Shown: positions 7,670 to 17,441, counted from the stretch's first letter. The stretch: 64,000 bases of DNA from Rhodopirellula islandica (GCF_001027925.1 NZ_LECT01000003.1:20825-84824), one strand, 5' to 3'. Made by a program: numbers and translations. Notes: a model not told the origin generated them from the letters alone.

Positions 7670-7886
7670 TCTGGTTCACCTGCATTCGCGATCCGCACCA
7701 CTGTTCTCGGGGAGATACGCTCCTCGAAAACCCTTGCTGCCGTCGACCGCGTTCACACCCACGGTTACTCGCCGGCAATTCGGCCGTGTTGATCGCATTC
7801 GATCTACTTGAAAATCGAAACGAAACAAAAACGATGTTGCACTCAAAATCAGCTCCCAAAGGGGAGCCCAACTTTGAGCGACTTGA

Positions 7887-7958
7887 AGCTGCTGATGGGA
7901 TTTGAACCCATGACCTCATCCTTACCAAGGAGGCGCTCTACCCCTGAGCTACAGCAGC
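7887..7958 (-). tRNA. tRNA-Thr (GGT)
   Basis: A 72-nt cloverleaf on the minus strand with acceptor GCTGCTG/CAGCAGC, anticodon loop TTGGTAA and T-loop TTCAAAT. The anticodon stem CCTCC/GGATG has one C-T mismatch at the second pair. It is the last of four tRNAs before tuf; about 217 nt of leader separate it from the tuf start. Confidence 0.95.
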
Positions 7959-7960
7959 GA

Positions 7961-8031
7961 AGCGGGTGAAGGGAATCGAACCCTCGTATTCAGCTTGGAA
8001 GGCTGCTGCTCTACCATTGAGCTACACCCGC
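7961..8031 (-). tRNA. tRNA-Gly (TCC)
   Basis: A 71-nt cloverleaf on the minus strand with acceptor GCGGGTG/CACCCGC, anticodon loop CTTCCAA (TCC) and T-loop TTCGATT, discriminator T. It is separated from tRNA-Thr(GGT) by 2 bp, so the two are surely cut from one transcript. Confidence 0.95.
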
Positions 8032-8058
8032 GTCTCTAGCCACTCGCAATGAGCCACT

Positions 8059-8109
8059 GGCTGCTAGTTTTCCGGATGTTCCCGCAGGCGGGCAGGAAAA
8101 CTAGCAGCC
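8059..8109 (-). repeat. 15-bp perfect inverted repeat inside the tRNA array
   Basis: GGCTGCTAGTTTTCC (8059-8073) and its exact complement (8095-8109) flank a 21-nt loop that itself holds a CCCGC/GCGGG mini-hairpin. It sits between tRNA-Tyr and tRNA-Gly and would form a long stem in the precursor RNA. A role as an RNase III site is inference; it could also be a dispersed palindromic repeat. Confidence 0.65.
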
Positions 8110-8137
8110 AATAGCTCGCAGCTAACAGCTTCTTCCA

Positions 8138-8219
8138 TGGGGGCTACAGGATTCGAACCTGTGTAGGCATAGCCAGCGGATTTACAGTCCGCCCCCTTTA
8201 ACCACTCGGGCAAACCCCC
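8138..8219 (-). tRNA. tRNA-Tyr (GTA)
   Basis: An 82-nt class II tRNA on the minus strand. The acceptor is GGGGGTT/AGCCCCC, the anticodon stem GCGGA/TCCGC carries loop CTGTAAA (GTA), the variable arm is long (TGGCTATGCCTACA region) and the T-loop is TTCGAAT. Discriminator A, as usual for tyrosine. Confidence 0.96.
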
Positions 8220-8382
8220 AAATCTTGTTTTTGAATCAAAATTGTGGCTTCTGATTCAAAAGATTTCTTGTTGCGATGCATTCGCACCGTGTTCTGTGTT
8301 GTTCCCTGAACTTGATTGGCAAACTGTTTCGGTTGTCTGTTGTTCGGTTCAAACGCCGTCGGCGCTGAATCGATTTTGCAAG

Positions 8383-8455
8383 AGCCAACGGAGGGATTCG
8401 AACCCACGACCGGCTGATTACAAATCAGCTGCTCTGCCAACTGAGCTACGTTGGC
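8383..8455 (-). tRNA. tRNA-Thr (TGT)
   Basis: A 73-nt cloverleaf on the minus strand with acceptor GCCAACG/CGTTGGC, anticodon stem GCTGA/TCAGC around TTTGTAA (TGT), T-loop TTCGAAT and discriminator T. It is first in the Thr-Tyr-Gly-Thr-tuf array, the same order as in E. coli before tufB. A 163-bp spacer before tRNA-Tyr shows no gene. Confidence 0.96.
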
Positions 8456-8513
8456 CAGCTCAAGTTCACCCCATGCGACAACCGATCGACCGGCCTTGCG
8501 ATGGGGAAGGCAG

Positions 8514-8541
8514 AGTGTACCGATCCGCGAACGGGCGACAA
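8514..8541 (-). promoter_or_regulatory. Probable promoter of the tRNA-tuf-secE-nusG-rplK run
   Basis: On the minus strand a -35 like TTGTCG (8536-8541) and a -10 TACACT (8514-8519) stand 16 bp apart, about 58 bp upstream of tRNA-Thr(TGT). The GC-rich stretch after the -10 would start the transcript. The match is good but no experimental start site is known. Confidence 0.55.
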
Positions 8542-8619
8542 GATGGAATTGGGCCAAAATTGGCCTCCCCACAAAATTCTTGGCCGAATTTCGTCGCAAA
8601 AAGCCAAAAGGCCGGCTGG

Positions 8620-10383
8620 TCAAGGGAGTTCGTACACGGCGTAAGTCGAATTCCGCTGATTCGCCGCCGGATAAATCTGTACCAAAGGCAGTTCAGCTCC
8701 CACGACGCGGCGGTCCACCACAATCCAATCGCATCCGTATTGGGCCCGCATGGACCGCAATTCGTCGTACCGAATGGTGACTCGCATGGTCGAAAGTCGA
8801 TTTGGGTAGACCTCGAGAAATCGTTTGGCCCATTCCCGCAGCGCGACCGCATCCTGGGGAGTGTCTTTCCAGTTCACCACTTCGGCCCGATGCGCGTACC
8901 ACTTGAACGTTTGTTGGTGCCGCGGTGTCAACAAAATGGCGTCTTCCGGTGTGCTGGCACGCACGAATTGGCAAACGGCGATCCAGTCTTCCATCGTTTG
9001 ACGCTGCTCGGCGTACCCCGCGTCCGCGTTCAGCCCCAGCAACCGATTGCTGACCGAAACCGGAACGCCGGTCTGAATGCGTTCCCAGCAAGCCTGAGCG
9101 AACATCCCGATCACAACCACGGTTCCGAACCTGGCAAGCCAAACGGTGGGCCGGCCGGTCTCTTGGGAGTCGGCGGAGTCTCTTCCAGAAAAAATTCGTT
9201 TCGACAAGCAAAAATGGACCACCAGGAATGCCAAGGTGAGCGGCGTGCAGGCGTCAGCCAACCGAAACCAGTAGAACCGGAGCCACTTTGCGGCTTGATC
9301 GGGGTACACCGCCGGAAGTGTTCCAATCAGCAAGCCAAGCAGGCTGATGCCCATCGCACCGGCAGCAAAGCAGCCCAAAATGCGGAAACCAATGGCTCGC
9401 TGAATGTCGCCGCAGAGGGAGTTGGTTGGGGCCAAGTTTCGCTTGGAAGCACCGTTGGTTGCAGGCGGGGGAGTTTGCCGCCAAACGGTGAGCAGGCCAG
9501 CCAAGCAAGCAAGCGTCAGCACGGCGTGGCGGAAATACCAATCCAAATGGAACGCCGCGGGCATCAAGTGGTGTGAGATCCGGAAATAGGCGTATATCCG
9601 GGCCGCGGAAATCTGCTCGGCCTCGGTGGCTCCCCAAGACATCGCCGCAGCGGGCACCAGCCCGAACAGTGCCAAGGCTCCTCCGACAAACAAGCCTCGG
9701 CTGAAGAAGGCGGGAACCGATCGGGCATCCTCGCTCGCTGGTCCGTCCGCCAATTCCGAAACCCGCCAACGTTTGGGGCCACGCTCGGTGATCCAGAACG
9801 CGAACGCGGCAGCGACCACGGACCAGCCTCCGGTCAGCACATGAAATCCAGCGGCAGCACCCAGCCAAACCCAGCCCCGTGACCATCGACGCTGGACGAT
9901 TTCGGACAAGCCGAAGAGAACCAGCCCATAGGCGGGGACCTTTGCTTCGATCCCACCCACGACCCATTCACCGGCCAAGTTGCCATGTTGGATTCCCAGG
10001 ATCCAAAGGATCAGGACCCACACGCTGCTCATCGGTGGCATCTGCATCGCTCGCGTCAGTCGAAGCAGACCCGCGGCCAAGATCGACCAACCAGCAATTC
10101 GCCCGATCCAGGCGGTCGCGTTGAGCGAGACGAATTGAGTCGGCCACCCGAACAGCCAGTAGTAGGTCGTGTGGGCTTTGCCCGACGATGCGAACAGATC
10201 GTTGACGCACCAATCGGGTTGCCAGAAGTTTTTGGCCTTCACCAAATAGTGAGCTTCGTTGACGCCGGGAGCAGCGTCGCCAGCGTACAAAAAACACACG
10301 CCCATCAACGCCAGCCAACTCCATCCCCCTGCTGATCGCGAGGGTTGTTCGGGCCTCTCCAAAGTAGGCGTTGGCTTCGTCAC
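8620..10383 (-). CDS. Polytopic membrane protein of unknown function
   Basis: A 587-aa protein with about ten hydrophobic segments (for example [13 protein letters not shown] near residue 22, then stretches through residue 420) and a soluble C-terminal region of about 150 residues. Early loop motifs [17 protein letters not shown] and a lumenal-type C-terminal domain recall GT-C-fold glycosyltransferases and planctomycete DUF families, but no catalytic motif was recognised. The GTG at 10383 was chosen because it overlaps the pdxA stop by 4 bp (GTGA), matching the pdxA/mutL junction; a longer ORF to 10440 exists. It is the last gene of the mutL-pdxA run. Confidence 0.65.
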   Translation of the reverse strand: MTKPTPTLERPEQPSRSAGGWSWLALMGVCFLYAGDAAPGVNEAHYLVKAKNFWQPDWCVNDLFASSGKAHTTYYWLFGWPTQFVSLNATAWIGRIAGWSILAAGLLRLTRAMQMPPMSSVWVLILWILGIQHGNLAGEWVVGGIEAKVPAYGLVLFGLSEIVQRRWSRGWVWLGAAAGFHVLTGGWSVVAAAFAFWITERGPKRWRVSELADGPASEDARSVPAFFSRGLFVGGALALFGLVPAAAMSWGATEAEQISAARIYAYFRISHHLMPAAFHLDWYFRHAVLTLACLAGLLTVWRQTPPPATNGASKRNLAPTNSLCGDIQRAIGFRILGCFAAGAMGISLLGLLIGTLPAVYPDQAAKWLRFYWFRLADACTPLTLAFLVVHFCLSKRIFSGRDSADSQETGRPTVWLARFGTVVVIGMFAQACWERIQTGVPVSVSNRLLGLNADAGYAEQRQTMEDWIAVCQFVRASTPEDAILLTPRHQQTFKWYAHRAEVVNWKDTPQDAVALREWAKRFLEVYPNRLSTMRVTIRYDELRSMRAQYGCDWIVVDRRVVGAELPLVQIYPAANQRNSTYAVYELP

Positions 10384-11435
10384 GGAACCGCCCAGCGGAT
10401 CGCAGCCAACATGCTGTTGACGCTGGCTTTGCCTTGCCAAGCCAGGTCCATGGCCGTCCCGTGGTCGACGCTGGTTCGAATGATGGGCAGTCCCAGGGTC
10501 ACGTTGACCGCATCGTCAAACGACAATGCTTTCAGCGGAATCAATCCTTGGTCGTGATACATGCAAACGTAAATGTCGATTCGCTCTCGCATCGCGGGCG
10601 TGAAGGCGGTGTCGGGCGACAGTGGCCCTTCGATGGTCCATCCGGATTGCCTGGCAGTTTCAATCGCAGGCAGGATGATCCGTTCTTCTTCTTGGTGGCT
10701 GAACAGTCCGTTTTCGCCGGCATGCGGGTTCAGTCCACAAACGGCGATGCGAGGTGGTAACAAACTGCCGCGACGTTGGTTGCGACGCTGAACCGTTTCG
10801 CCGGCGAGGTGGATCGTGCGAACCAGCGATTCGCTGTTCAGTTGCGAGGCCACATCGGCCAGCGGAATGTGAATGGTTTCTAAGACGCAGGCGATCGTGT
10901 CGCTGGCCAACATCATGCGAACATCGGCGGGTTTGCCGTGCACTGCCCTGCCCGCTCGATCGGCCAGCAGCTCCGTGTGGCCGGGGAAATCGATCCCCGC
11001 TTGATGCCAGGCTTCCTTTTGAATGGGGCCCGTCACGATGGCATCAACGTGGTCCGAGACCGCCGCATCAATGGCGTCGGTGACGGATCGATAGGAGGCT
11101 CGCCCGGTCGCGGCGCTGAATTTTCCTGGGGTGAAGTCATCGAGTTCTTCTGCGGTGAGTTTCCCACAATCGACAATCACCCCGTGCGGTGCGTCGCTCG
11201 GCATCGCCTGCTTTGGCAGGTCCAGAAAGTCGGCCAGCGAAATTGTGCCGGGGCAGTCACAACCGAGTTTTTTCGCGGCTTGTTGGTAGATGGCCGCGTC
11301 GCCAAACAGCAGCGGGTAACCCAGTGACTGAACCTCCGGTGAGTTCCAGACTCGAAGTGCGATTTCGGGACCGATTCCGGCGGCGTCGCCCATCGTGATC
11401 GCCAGCTTGGGGCGCGAGTGATTCGCGTCCGTCAT
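10380..11435 (-). CDS. pdxA: 4-hydroxythreonine-4-phosphate dehydrogenase PdxA
   Basis: PdxA oxidises 4-phosphohydroxy-L-threonine with NAD(P)+ in the DXP-dependent pathway to pyridoxal 5'-phosphate. The 351-aa protein starts with the family motif [12 protein letters not shown] (the second P of the usual GDPAGIGPE is Ala here), has TGPIQKEAW and [12 protein letters not shown] motifs, metal-binding His residues including [11 protein letters not shown], and a C-terminal [15 protein letters not shown]. Its start overlaps the mutL stop by 4 bp (ATGA) and its stop overlaps the membrane protein start, which points to one transcript. Confidence 0.95.
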   Translation of the reverse strand: MTDANHSRPKLAITMGDAAGIGPEIALRVWNSPEVQSLGYPLLFGDAAIYQQAAKKLGCDCPGTISLADFLDLPKQAMPSDAPHGVIVDCGKLTAEELDDFTPGKFSAATGRASYRSVTDAIDAAVSDHVDAIVTGPIQKEAWHQAGIDFPGHTELLADRAGRAVHGKPADVRMMLASDTIACVLETIHIPLADVASQLNSESLVRTIHLAGETVQRRNQRRGSLLPPRIAVCGLNPHAGENGLFSHQEEERIILPAIETARQSGWTIEGPLSPDTAFTPAMRERIDIYVCMYHDQGLIPLKALSFDDAVNVTLGLPIIRTSVDHGTAMDLAWQGKASVNSMLAAIRWAVP

Positions 11436-13546
11436 GGCGACACCGAAGCTTTGCCACGCGGGCCCAGTCGACCGAACATGCGGTCCAGTTCATCGCGGCT
11501 GAAGAACAACGCCGTTGGCCGACCGTGTGGGCAGTGATGCGTTTCTTGGTACAAGTCCTTTTGCTCCAGCAGGCTGGTGATCTCTTCGGGGGAAAGAGGA
11601 TCGCCCGCTTTCACGGCGGCTTTGCAAGCGACGGTGCTGAGCAAATGATTCAGCAAGTCCTTCGGGTTGGGGTCTCGGCCAGCACCCATCACCGATTCCA
11701 AGACCGTTCGCAGCATGTCGGCAGGCGGCTTGTTCGGCAGCATTGCCGGGTACGACTGGATCAAAATCGTTTCGCCGCCGAAGTCTTCGATTTCCAAACC
11801 GATGCGGCGGAGCGTGTCTTTGGCCTCGAGAGCGGCGGCTCGCTCGGCGGGTGTCAGTGACACGGGTTCCGGAACCAGTAACTGCTGGGCTTCCAACGAA
11901 GCGTTCTCCTGCAGCACTTTTTGGCAGACACGTTCATACAGCACTCGTTCGTGCAACGCGTGTTGGTCGATCACGACCATGCCTTTCTCGTCTTGCGTGA
12001 CGAGATAACGTTGGTGCACTTGGAACCCGAGGTGGCTCACGCTGGGAGTCGGCACGCCGGATGCCTGGGCTGCGTGTTCATGGGAGCCGTGTTCGTGGGC
12101 ACCGACTTGGCCGGAATCATTCGTGGAGGCGTCCCCATCCCAAGGTGTCATCTCGATGCCTTCGGCCGCGGTCGATGGTCGCTGGGAATCGACGACACCG
12201 CCCGGTGACCAAGTGTTCGAGGGAGCGAGCGGCGGGGAATGTCCGGTCGCGCCCAGCGAGGATGGAGGGGCGTGGCCCGGTGAATTGGATTCGCCAAAGG
12301 GGCGGAAGTTGGGGGTGCCGCTCGCGCCGCCCAGCAGTTGAGTGTTTGAGTTGGCGGAAGGTCCCGCAGGAGGCCCGCCGGTTCGGGCCCATTCGATCAC
12401 GGACTGACGCTGCTGGTCGACTTCGTTTGGACGCATGCCCATGACCGATTCGGGAGCGGTCTGGCGTTGTTCCTCTTCGCTCATCGGGGCGGGGACAGGA
12501 TTGGATCCCACGCGATGGGTCATGTCGGTTGCCAGAAATCGCTGGCGAAGCGTTTGCAGCAACCGGCTGTACACACGTCCGCTGTCGGTGAAGCGAACCT
12601 CCAGTTTCGCGGGGTGCACGTTGACATCGATCATGTCCGCCGGCATTCGCATTCGCAGAAAGCAAACCGGATGGCGACCGACCATCAACATCCCCCGGTA
12701 GGCTTCTCCCAGAGCATGTTGCAGGGCGCGGTCGCGAATGTGTCGGCCGTTGAGAAACAGGTACTGCATGCGGTTGTTGCCGCGACTGACCGACGGGTCA
12801 CAGGCGTAACCGGTGATCTGAACGGTTTCGTCCTGGTTCTCGATCGAGATCAACGATTCGGAAATTTCAGTTCCGAAGAACGATTCGATCCGATCCGCCC
12901 AGCGCGTCGTCGGCAACAGGTCGAACATCTCTTTGTCGCCGTTGCGAAGGACAAAGTGAACCTTTGGATTGGCGAGCGCCAGGCGTGTGAAGGCTTCGAC
13001 GATGTGGCCGCGTTCGGTTTGCGGGGTCTTCAGGAATTTTCGGCGAACCGGTGTGTTGAAAAACAGGTTTCGAACTTCGATCACGGTCCCGACCGGGCAG
13101 CCGCACGGTCCCGGTGTTTCGATCACTCCGCCGCGAATGTCGATTTGGCAGCCGCCGTCTTGGCCTTCGGCGCGGCTGCGGATGGTCATCTGAGAAACGC
13201 TGGCGATCGACGCCAGAGCTTCACCGCGAAAACCGAGGGTGCCGACGTGGAACAGGGATTCGTCGTCGGGCAGTTTGCTGGTCGCGTGACTGGTCACGGC
13301 CAGCGGCAATTGCTCCGCCGTCATCCCGCAGCCATCGTCGCTGATCCGGATCAGCTCGACGCCGCCCCCCTCGAGGCTCAATTCGATCCGAGTCGAGCCA
13401 GCATCGATGCTGTTTTCGAGCAATTCTTTGACCACCGAGGCGGGCCGTTCAATCACCTCGCCAGCGGCGATTTGATTGACCAAGTGGGCCGGCAATTGGC
13501 GGATGATGCGAGGTGGCTGGGCGGTCGTGGCGGTGGGCGTGTTCAT
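11432..13546 (-). CDS. mutL: DNA mismatch repair protein MutL (endonuclease-type)
   Basis: MutL couples mismatch recognition by MutS to strand removal. The 704-aa protein has the GHKL ATPase N-terminus ([28 protein letters not shown]) and a C-terminal dimerisation domain. The latter carries [12 protein letters not shown], which fits the DQHAx2Ex4E metal-binding endonuclease motif, as expected in bacteria without MutH. The linker of about 150 residues (roughly 340-500) is low in complexity and rich in Pro, Gly and Ser. It starts the mutL-pdxA-membrane protein run, with 4-bp coupling to pdxA. Confidence 0.96.
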   Translation of the reverse strand: MNTPTATTAQPPRIIRQLPAHLVNQIAAGEVIERPASVVKELLENSIDAGSTRIELSLEGGGVELIRISDDGCGMTAEQLPLAVTSHATSKLPDDESLFHVGTLGFRGEALASIASVSQMTIRSRAEGQDGGCQIDIRGGVIETPGPCGCPVGTVIEVRNLFFNTPVRRKFLKTPQTERGHIVEAFTRLALANPKVHFVLRNGDKEMFDLLPTTRWADRIESFFGTEISESLISIENQDETVQITGYACDPSVSRGNNRMQYLFLNGRHIRDRALQHALGEAYRGMLMVGRHPVCFLRMRMPADMIDVNVHPAKLEVRFTDSGRVYSRLLQTLRQRFLATDMTHRVGSNPVPAPMSEEEQRQTAPESVMGMRPNEVDQQRQSVIEWARTGGPPAGPSANSNTQLLGGASGTPNFRPFGESNSPGHAPPSSLGATGHSPPLAPSNTWSPGGVVDSQRPSTAAEGIEMTPWDGDASTNDSGQVGAHEHGSHEHAAQASGVPTPSVSHLGFQVHQRYLVTQDEKGMVVIDQHALHERVLYERVCQKVLQENASLEAQQLLVPEPVSLTPAERAAALEAKDTLRRIGLEIEDFGGETILIQSYPAMLPNKPPADMLRTVLESVMGAGRDPNPKDLLNHLLSTVACKAAVKAGDPLSPEEITSLLEQKDLYQETHHCPHGRPTALFFSRDELDRMFGRLGPRGKASVSP

Positions 13547-13716
13547 GGCCCCAACTTACCGCGCGACGCGTGCATCGCACCAGGATCATCGTTCGGCGAA
13601 GCGGCAGATTGACCGGTTCTCGCCTCGGAGGAAACAATTCGCCAGGAAAGCCGGCAAAACCCCTCCAGTCGGCAGTGCCGCTGAATTTGCCAACCAGTTG
13701 GATTACCCGTTTGTTT

Positions 13717-14232
13717 TCAGCAGAGTCCTAGTGAGGGCCACCAGAATCCCCGTTCCACTCCAACGCACGATCTCCTCGGGCATGACGCGGTAGGTCGGCC
13801 GTTGTGGAACAGGTTGTAAGTGGCGACGGAGTCGAGGTCGTGGTAGTAATCCATTGCCCCGCCGATGCAACACAACGCCTCATCGTACCCGTGCATCATT
13901 GGTGAGAACTTGGCTTCGTACCCAAGATGCCACTTGCCGAATAATGCGGTCTCATAGCCGACGGAGGACAGTCGCTTCGCCAACGTCGGCCGGTCGGCGG
14001 GAAATCCCAGTTCGTTGACCAAGTGCAAGCGAATCGCATCGTCATAACGCCCGTCATTGCCATCGCAACCCAGGTCTCCATCGCCGAGGTCGTCGGCAAG
14101 GATCATCGCAATGTTCGGACGGTCGTTGGAATCGGCTCTCAGCGAAGTGGGAACGCAGGCATGAAAGCACAGAGCAGCCATCACCCAAACGGTGAGTGGG
14201 ACGACCCGTGGATGGAGGTGGATGAGAGACAT
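13717..14232 (-). pseudogene. Sulfatase remnant lacking the active-site segment
   Basis: The ORF opens with a signal peptide and a sulfatase N-terminus (NIAMILADDLGDGDLGCDGN, the metal-binding DD) but then jumps to LAKRLSSVGYETALFGKWHLG, a region normally about 40 residues further on. The formylglycine motif CxPSR in between is missing. The frame then reaches GGAMDYYHDLD and LFHNGRP before running into an unrelated tail and stop; about 300 C-terminal residues are absent. It is therefore read as a decayed arylsulfatase gene. A MITE-like element lies 10 bp upstream of its start codon, next to an intact sulfatase gene. Confidence 0.75.
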
Positions 14233-14242
14233 GTTGGAGCCT

Positions 14243-14373
14243 CTAGTGGTCTGTCAAAGTTAAAAGTTAGGGTTGTTCGTAGTGGACGAGGCCACGAGTC
14301 CTTGGATTTGACGCCAGTTCAGGACTCGTGGCCTCGTCCACTACCCTAAAATTAGGCTTTGACGCACCACTAG
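14243..14373. mobile_element. MITE-like palindromic element, copy 1
   Basis: 131 bp with ends CTAGTGGTCTGTCA and (imperfect here) TGACGCACCACTAG, and an internal perfect 24-bp inverted repeat (14279-14302 and 14321-14344) containing GTGGACGAGGCCACGAG. A second 131-bp copy is at 58843-58973. It has no ORF, so movement would need a transposase elsewhere. The ends begin CTAG, which may be or contain the target duplication. Confidence 0.8.
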
Positions 14374-14434
14374 GGAGTCAAATCGGTACGCAGGTGTCAT
14401 CGAGTACCGGAGCCGTTTGGCGTTCGCCACGGTT

Positions 14435-14472
14435 TCCACGCACAACCGGGGCCAACGCCCAAACGGCTCACG
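14435..14472 (+). repeat. Dispersed 'CGGCTCACATCGTT' repeat, partial copy B
   Basis: Only the left half, ACCGGGGCCAACGCCCAAAC followed by GGCTCAC, is present; compare the fuller copy at 58733-58812. Confidence 0.6.
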
Positions 14473-14496
14473 AGATGGAACCCGAATCGTTCGAGA

Positions 14497-15975
14497 TCAC
14501 GAACCCGGTTGGACGGATTTGCTCGGCAGCGTTTCCAAGCGTCGAGGCGAAACGTCCGCGGACTTGCCGATCGGGCGTTGGCCCTGGCCGGGGCGATCTT
14601 TGTCACCCAGATCCTGACGAGCTTGTTCGGCCAATGCAGTCAGTTGAGCAACGATCTCAGGACGCGTCTTGGCAACGTTGTGCTGGCAAGCAATGTCATC
14701 CACCACGTTGAACAACAGCGTTGTTGGTTTTTGCGAAACGTTGAAGTGCGGGTGTCCGGGCGATGCGTCGATCGGCAGGAACATTTTCCAGGGACCAGAA
14801 CGGATGGCTTGCAGTTGATCTTGATGGTAGTAGTAGAACGCTTCGTACGGCGTCTTGGCGTTGGGTTCACCAAACAGCAGCGGAGCGATGTCGTGGCCAT
14901 CGAGTTTGCGATCCGACGGCAGTTCGCAGTCGGCTAGATTTGCAATCGTAGGCAATAAATCCATCGTGGTTGCCAGTTCGTCACATTGAGTTCCGGCGGG
15001 CACTTTGCCGGGTTGCCAGACGATCGTGGGAACACGAAAGGCACCTTCGCTGGTCGTGTACCCGCGACCGTGAAGCGGCAAGTTGGAACCTCGGCTCAAG
15101 TCATCAGGATCGCGGTTGATCGGGGCGCCGTTGTCGGAGGTCCAAATCACGAAGGTGTTTTCTGCGATGCCCAGTTCAGCGAGCTGGTCCAGCATCTGAC
15201 CGATCGACCAATCCAATTCTTCGACCGAATCGCCCCAGGGACCGTTCTGGCTTTTGCCGCGAAAAGCGTCGCTGGAAAACGGTGTCTTGGTGCTGCCAGG
15301 CATCGCTTGTGGAAAGTACAGGAAGAACGGTTCCTCCTTGTGTTCGGCAATCCACTGCATCGCCCGTTCGGTGTAACGCTTGGTCAATCCGTCTCGGTTG
15401 CACGGGGCTTCGATGACGGTCTCGTTTTCCATGAGAGGCAGAGGTGGCCAGTGTGATCCATCTCGCTGCCAAATTCGTTCGGTCATGTCGTCGGAGTAAG
15501 GCACTCCAAAGAACCAATCAAACCCCTGACGGGTTGGCAGGAATTCCGGTTGATCACCCAGATGCCATTTTCCAACCAATGCGGTGGCGTAGTTCTGTTG
15601 CTGGAGGATCTCCGCGATCGTGATCTCATCGGGATGCAAGCCATAGGCAGAGACAGGTCGCAGAACCGGACCATCGCGATCGTTCAAATGCATTCCGACT
15701 CGTTGCGCATAGCATCCGGTCATGATGCTGGCACGCGATGGGGTGCAGACGCCAGCCGTGACGCAGAAGTGAGTGAACGTTCGCCCTTCCCTTGCCATGC
15801 GGTTCAGGTTGGGCGTTCGATGCAACGTCGATCCGAAGGGCTCGATGTCGCCGTAACCGAGGTTGTCACAGTAGACGATGATGAAATTCGGTTTGGTTGT
15901 TTCGGCTGCCGTTCCGATGCCGAGCAACGGTGACATCGGAAGCAGCGTCATGATCCATCCGACAAGCCAACGCAT
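14497..15975 (-). CDS. Secreted sulfatase (formylglycine-dependent)
   Basis: Type I sulfatases cleave sulfate esters, here probably from marine polysaccharides. The 492-aa form has a signal peptide (MRWLVGWIMTLLPMSPLLG), metal ligands in IIVYCDNLGYGDIEPFG (the first Asp of the usual DD is Cys-Asp here), the formylglycine motif VCTPSRASIMTG, GKWHLG and TSDNGAP. The ATG at 15975 overlaps the stop of the ceramidase-like gene by 4 bp (ATGA) and is preferred over the longer ORF to 16068. Maturation needs a formylglycine-generating enzyme or anaerobic sulfatase maturase encoded elsewhere. The C-terminal tail after about residue 460 is basic and Gln-rich. Confidence 0.88.
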   Translation of the reverse strand: MRWLVGWIMTLLPMSPLLGIGTAAETTKPNFIIVYCDNLGYGDIEPFGSTLHRTPNLNRMAREGRTFTHFCVTAGVCTPSRASIMTGCYAQRVGMHLNDRDGPVLRPVSAYGLHPDEITIAEILQQQNYATALVGKWHLGDQPEFLPTRQGFDWFFGVPYSDDMTERIWQRDGSHWPPLPLMENETVIEAPCNRDGLTKRYTERAMQWIAEHKEEPFFLYFPQAMPGSTKTPFSSDAFRGKSQNGPWGDSVEELDWSIGQMLDQLAELGIAENTFVIWTSDNGAPINRDPDDLSRGSNLPLHGRGYTTSEGAFRVPTIVWQPGKVPAGTQCDELATTMDLLPTIANLADCELPSDRKLDGHDIAPLLFGEPNAKTPYEAFYYYHQDQLQAIRSGPWKMFLPIDASPGHPHFNVSQKPTTLLFNVVDDIACQHNVAKTRPEIVAQLTALAEQARQDLGDKDRPGQGQRPIGKSADVSPRRLETLPSKSVQPGS

Positions 15976-17441
15976 CAGTTGGCCTCTTGTTGATTTTGCA
16001 ATATCTCCAGCAACGCTGCGACGATTTTGGTGGTTGCTTCCTTCTCGACGTAGTTGGTCCCCAGCCATGTTTCGTAGCCGCCCAAACGATGTTGCTGCGG
16101 AGTCGGCAGGTACCCGAAGGAGCCGTTGGCGAGCTCGATCGTGAAGGTGTCTTGGAAGGGGCTGCGGTCTTTCAGTTCCAACCCCGTTTCGGTGAACGTT
16201 TCAAACGGGATCGCGGCGATTCCCAAATCGCCAATGCGAAGAGCCTGCAGTTGAATCTCCACTTCCTTGGGCCCCGCCAAAATTTTCGCGATTCGATCGG
16301 CATAGATCTCTTCGCGGCGATGGCCGCTTCTCGGATTGTCGTCGTCGACACGTTTGATTTGTTCAAAGTGCGCGATCATCTCCTGTGTCGGCTGTCTGGT
16401 CTTCAGTGTCAACGTCGTGTGCTCGGCGGAGAGTGGGACCCAGTCATGGAAATCGATCTGCTGATGGGCTTCGACGACGCGGTTGGCAACCTTCGCGGCC
16501 ACCTCCTGCATTTTCTCGTAAGGACCGTACTTTCGCGGCGATTTATCAGCGAAGTTGATGTTGTTCACATCGCCGCTGGTGCCATTGGAAAGGATGCCGA
16601 CAAACGGTGGTGACTGTTCGGTTGCATCGAGCTTTTCGGCAATGAACTTGGCGAAGTAGCCGAAGTAATCGGCTGAGACTTCTCCGGATCGAACGCCGCC
16701 GACGTAGTGCAGCGAATAATTTGCCAGCAGGGCGATCGGCCGACCGTCAGGGCTCTGCACTGAGACGAAGCTGATTTCGGGATCGGTCGGACCCGCGGGG
16801 CGATCCAGTTTGGAGCTGCCGCGAGGTGGATTCATCCGGACTTGATCGGTGCCGCCGAATGGGTTGCCCAACAAGCTGGCGTCGGTGACAAACCAGCGAC
16901 GGTTGAAGACTTCGGACGGTTCATCCGCGCTTCCCCAACCAATCTTGGCCGGTTCCAGATTCGCCATCGCTCGTCGGATTCCGTCCGCGATCCGATGGGC
17001 AACGAAGGTTTGGTAATCCGTCAGTTTGGTTTCGTTGGCGGTTTTCAGGTCCCCGCGAGCGGTGGTTGCCGAATGGGTGTGCGTGGATGCCAACAGCATG
17101 TTGGAGACTGGCAACCCGGTCGCACCAGACACTTGCTGCTTGGCGAGATCGAAGACTTCCACGGGGATGCCGACATTGTCGCAAAGGACGATGGCAAGCT
17201 TGGTCGTGCCGTCATCCAACACCAGGCAGCGAGCGTGAAGTTCGTCATGCACATTGGTGGCTGGGATTGGTTTCCATCCCCCGACAATCAGCTCACCCAG
17301 TGGCGGCGTGATGTTGCTGGTGGCAGCTCCAGCCCGAAAAACCGGTTTGGATTCCTTGGCAGTCAGAATAGGTCCGCCACGAAATAGAAGACAGGCGATG
17401 AATAGTGAGAGAAGGACTTTTTGAGCGGCAGGCCAGAGCAT
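15975..17441 (-). CDS. Neutral/alkaline ceramidase-like secreted hydrolase
   Basis: The 488-aa protein begins with a hydrophobic signal (LLSLFIACLLFRGGPILTA). The mature part opens with FRAGAATSNITPPLGELIVGG, typical of the neutral/alkaline non-lysosomal ceramidase N-terminal superfamily, and holds ASTHTHSA, the zinc-site HTH region. Planctomycetes carry many such paralogs whose substrates are unknown; ceramide is not implied. Start 17441 is supported by AAAGGA about 10 bp upstream; a longer ORF runs to 17480. It is coupled to the downstream sulfatase by a 4-bp overlap, suggesting both act on the same extracellular material. Confidence 0.8.
   Translation of the reverse strand: MLWPAAQKVLLSLFIACLLFRGGPILTAKESKPVFRAGAATSNITPPLGELIVGGWKPIPATNVHDELHARCLVLDDGTTKLAIVLCDNVGIPVEVFDLAKQQVSGATGLPVSNMLLASTHTHSATTARGDLKTANETKLTDYQTFVAHRIADGIRRAMANLEPAKIGWGSADEPSEVFNRRWFVTDASLLGNPFGGTDQVRMNPPRGSSKLDRPAGPTDPEISFVSVQSPDGRPIALLANYSLHYVGGVRSGEVSADYFGYFAKFIAEKLDATEQSPPFVGILSNGTSGDVNNINFADKSPRKYGPYEKMQEVAAKVANRVVEAHQQIDFHDWVPLSAEHTTLTLKTRQPTQEMIAHFEQIKRVDDDNPRSGHRREEIYADRIAKILAGPKEVEIQLQALRIGDLGIAAIPFETFTETGLELKDRSPFQDTFTIELANGSFGYLPTPQQHRLGGYETWLGTNYVEKEATTKIVAALLEILQNQQEAN

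Noticed and set aside
6566..7792. 408-aa plus-strand ORF over tuf
   Set aside because: tuf is fully conserved on the minus strand; the antisense ORF is a codon-bias artefact.
8598..8622. Terminator for the membrane protein gene
   Set aside because: AGCC...GGCT followed by TTTTT on the minus strand is only a 4-bp stem, and it partly overlaps the gene's end, so it was not listed.
9254..9967. 237-aa minus-strand ORF in another frame of the membrane protein gene
   Set aside because: It is Arg/Gly/Cys-rich, in a frame without motifs, while the main frame encodes clear transmembrane helices.
12467..13612. 381-aa plus-strand ORF over mutL
   Set aside because: It is the mirror of the conserved MutL ATPase region; composition rich in Asp, Gln, Val and His typical of antisense frames.
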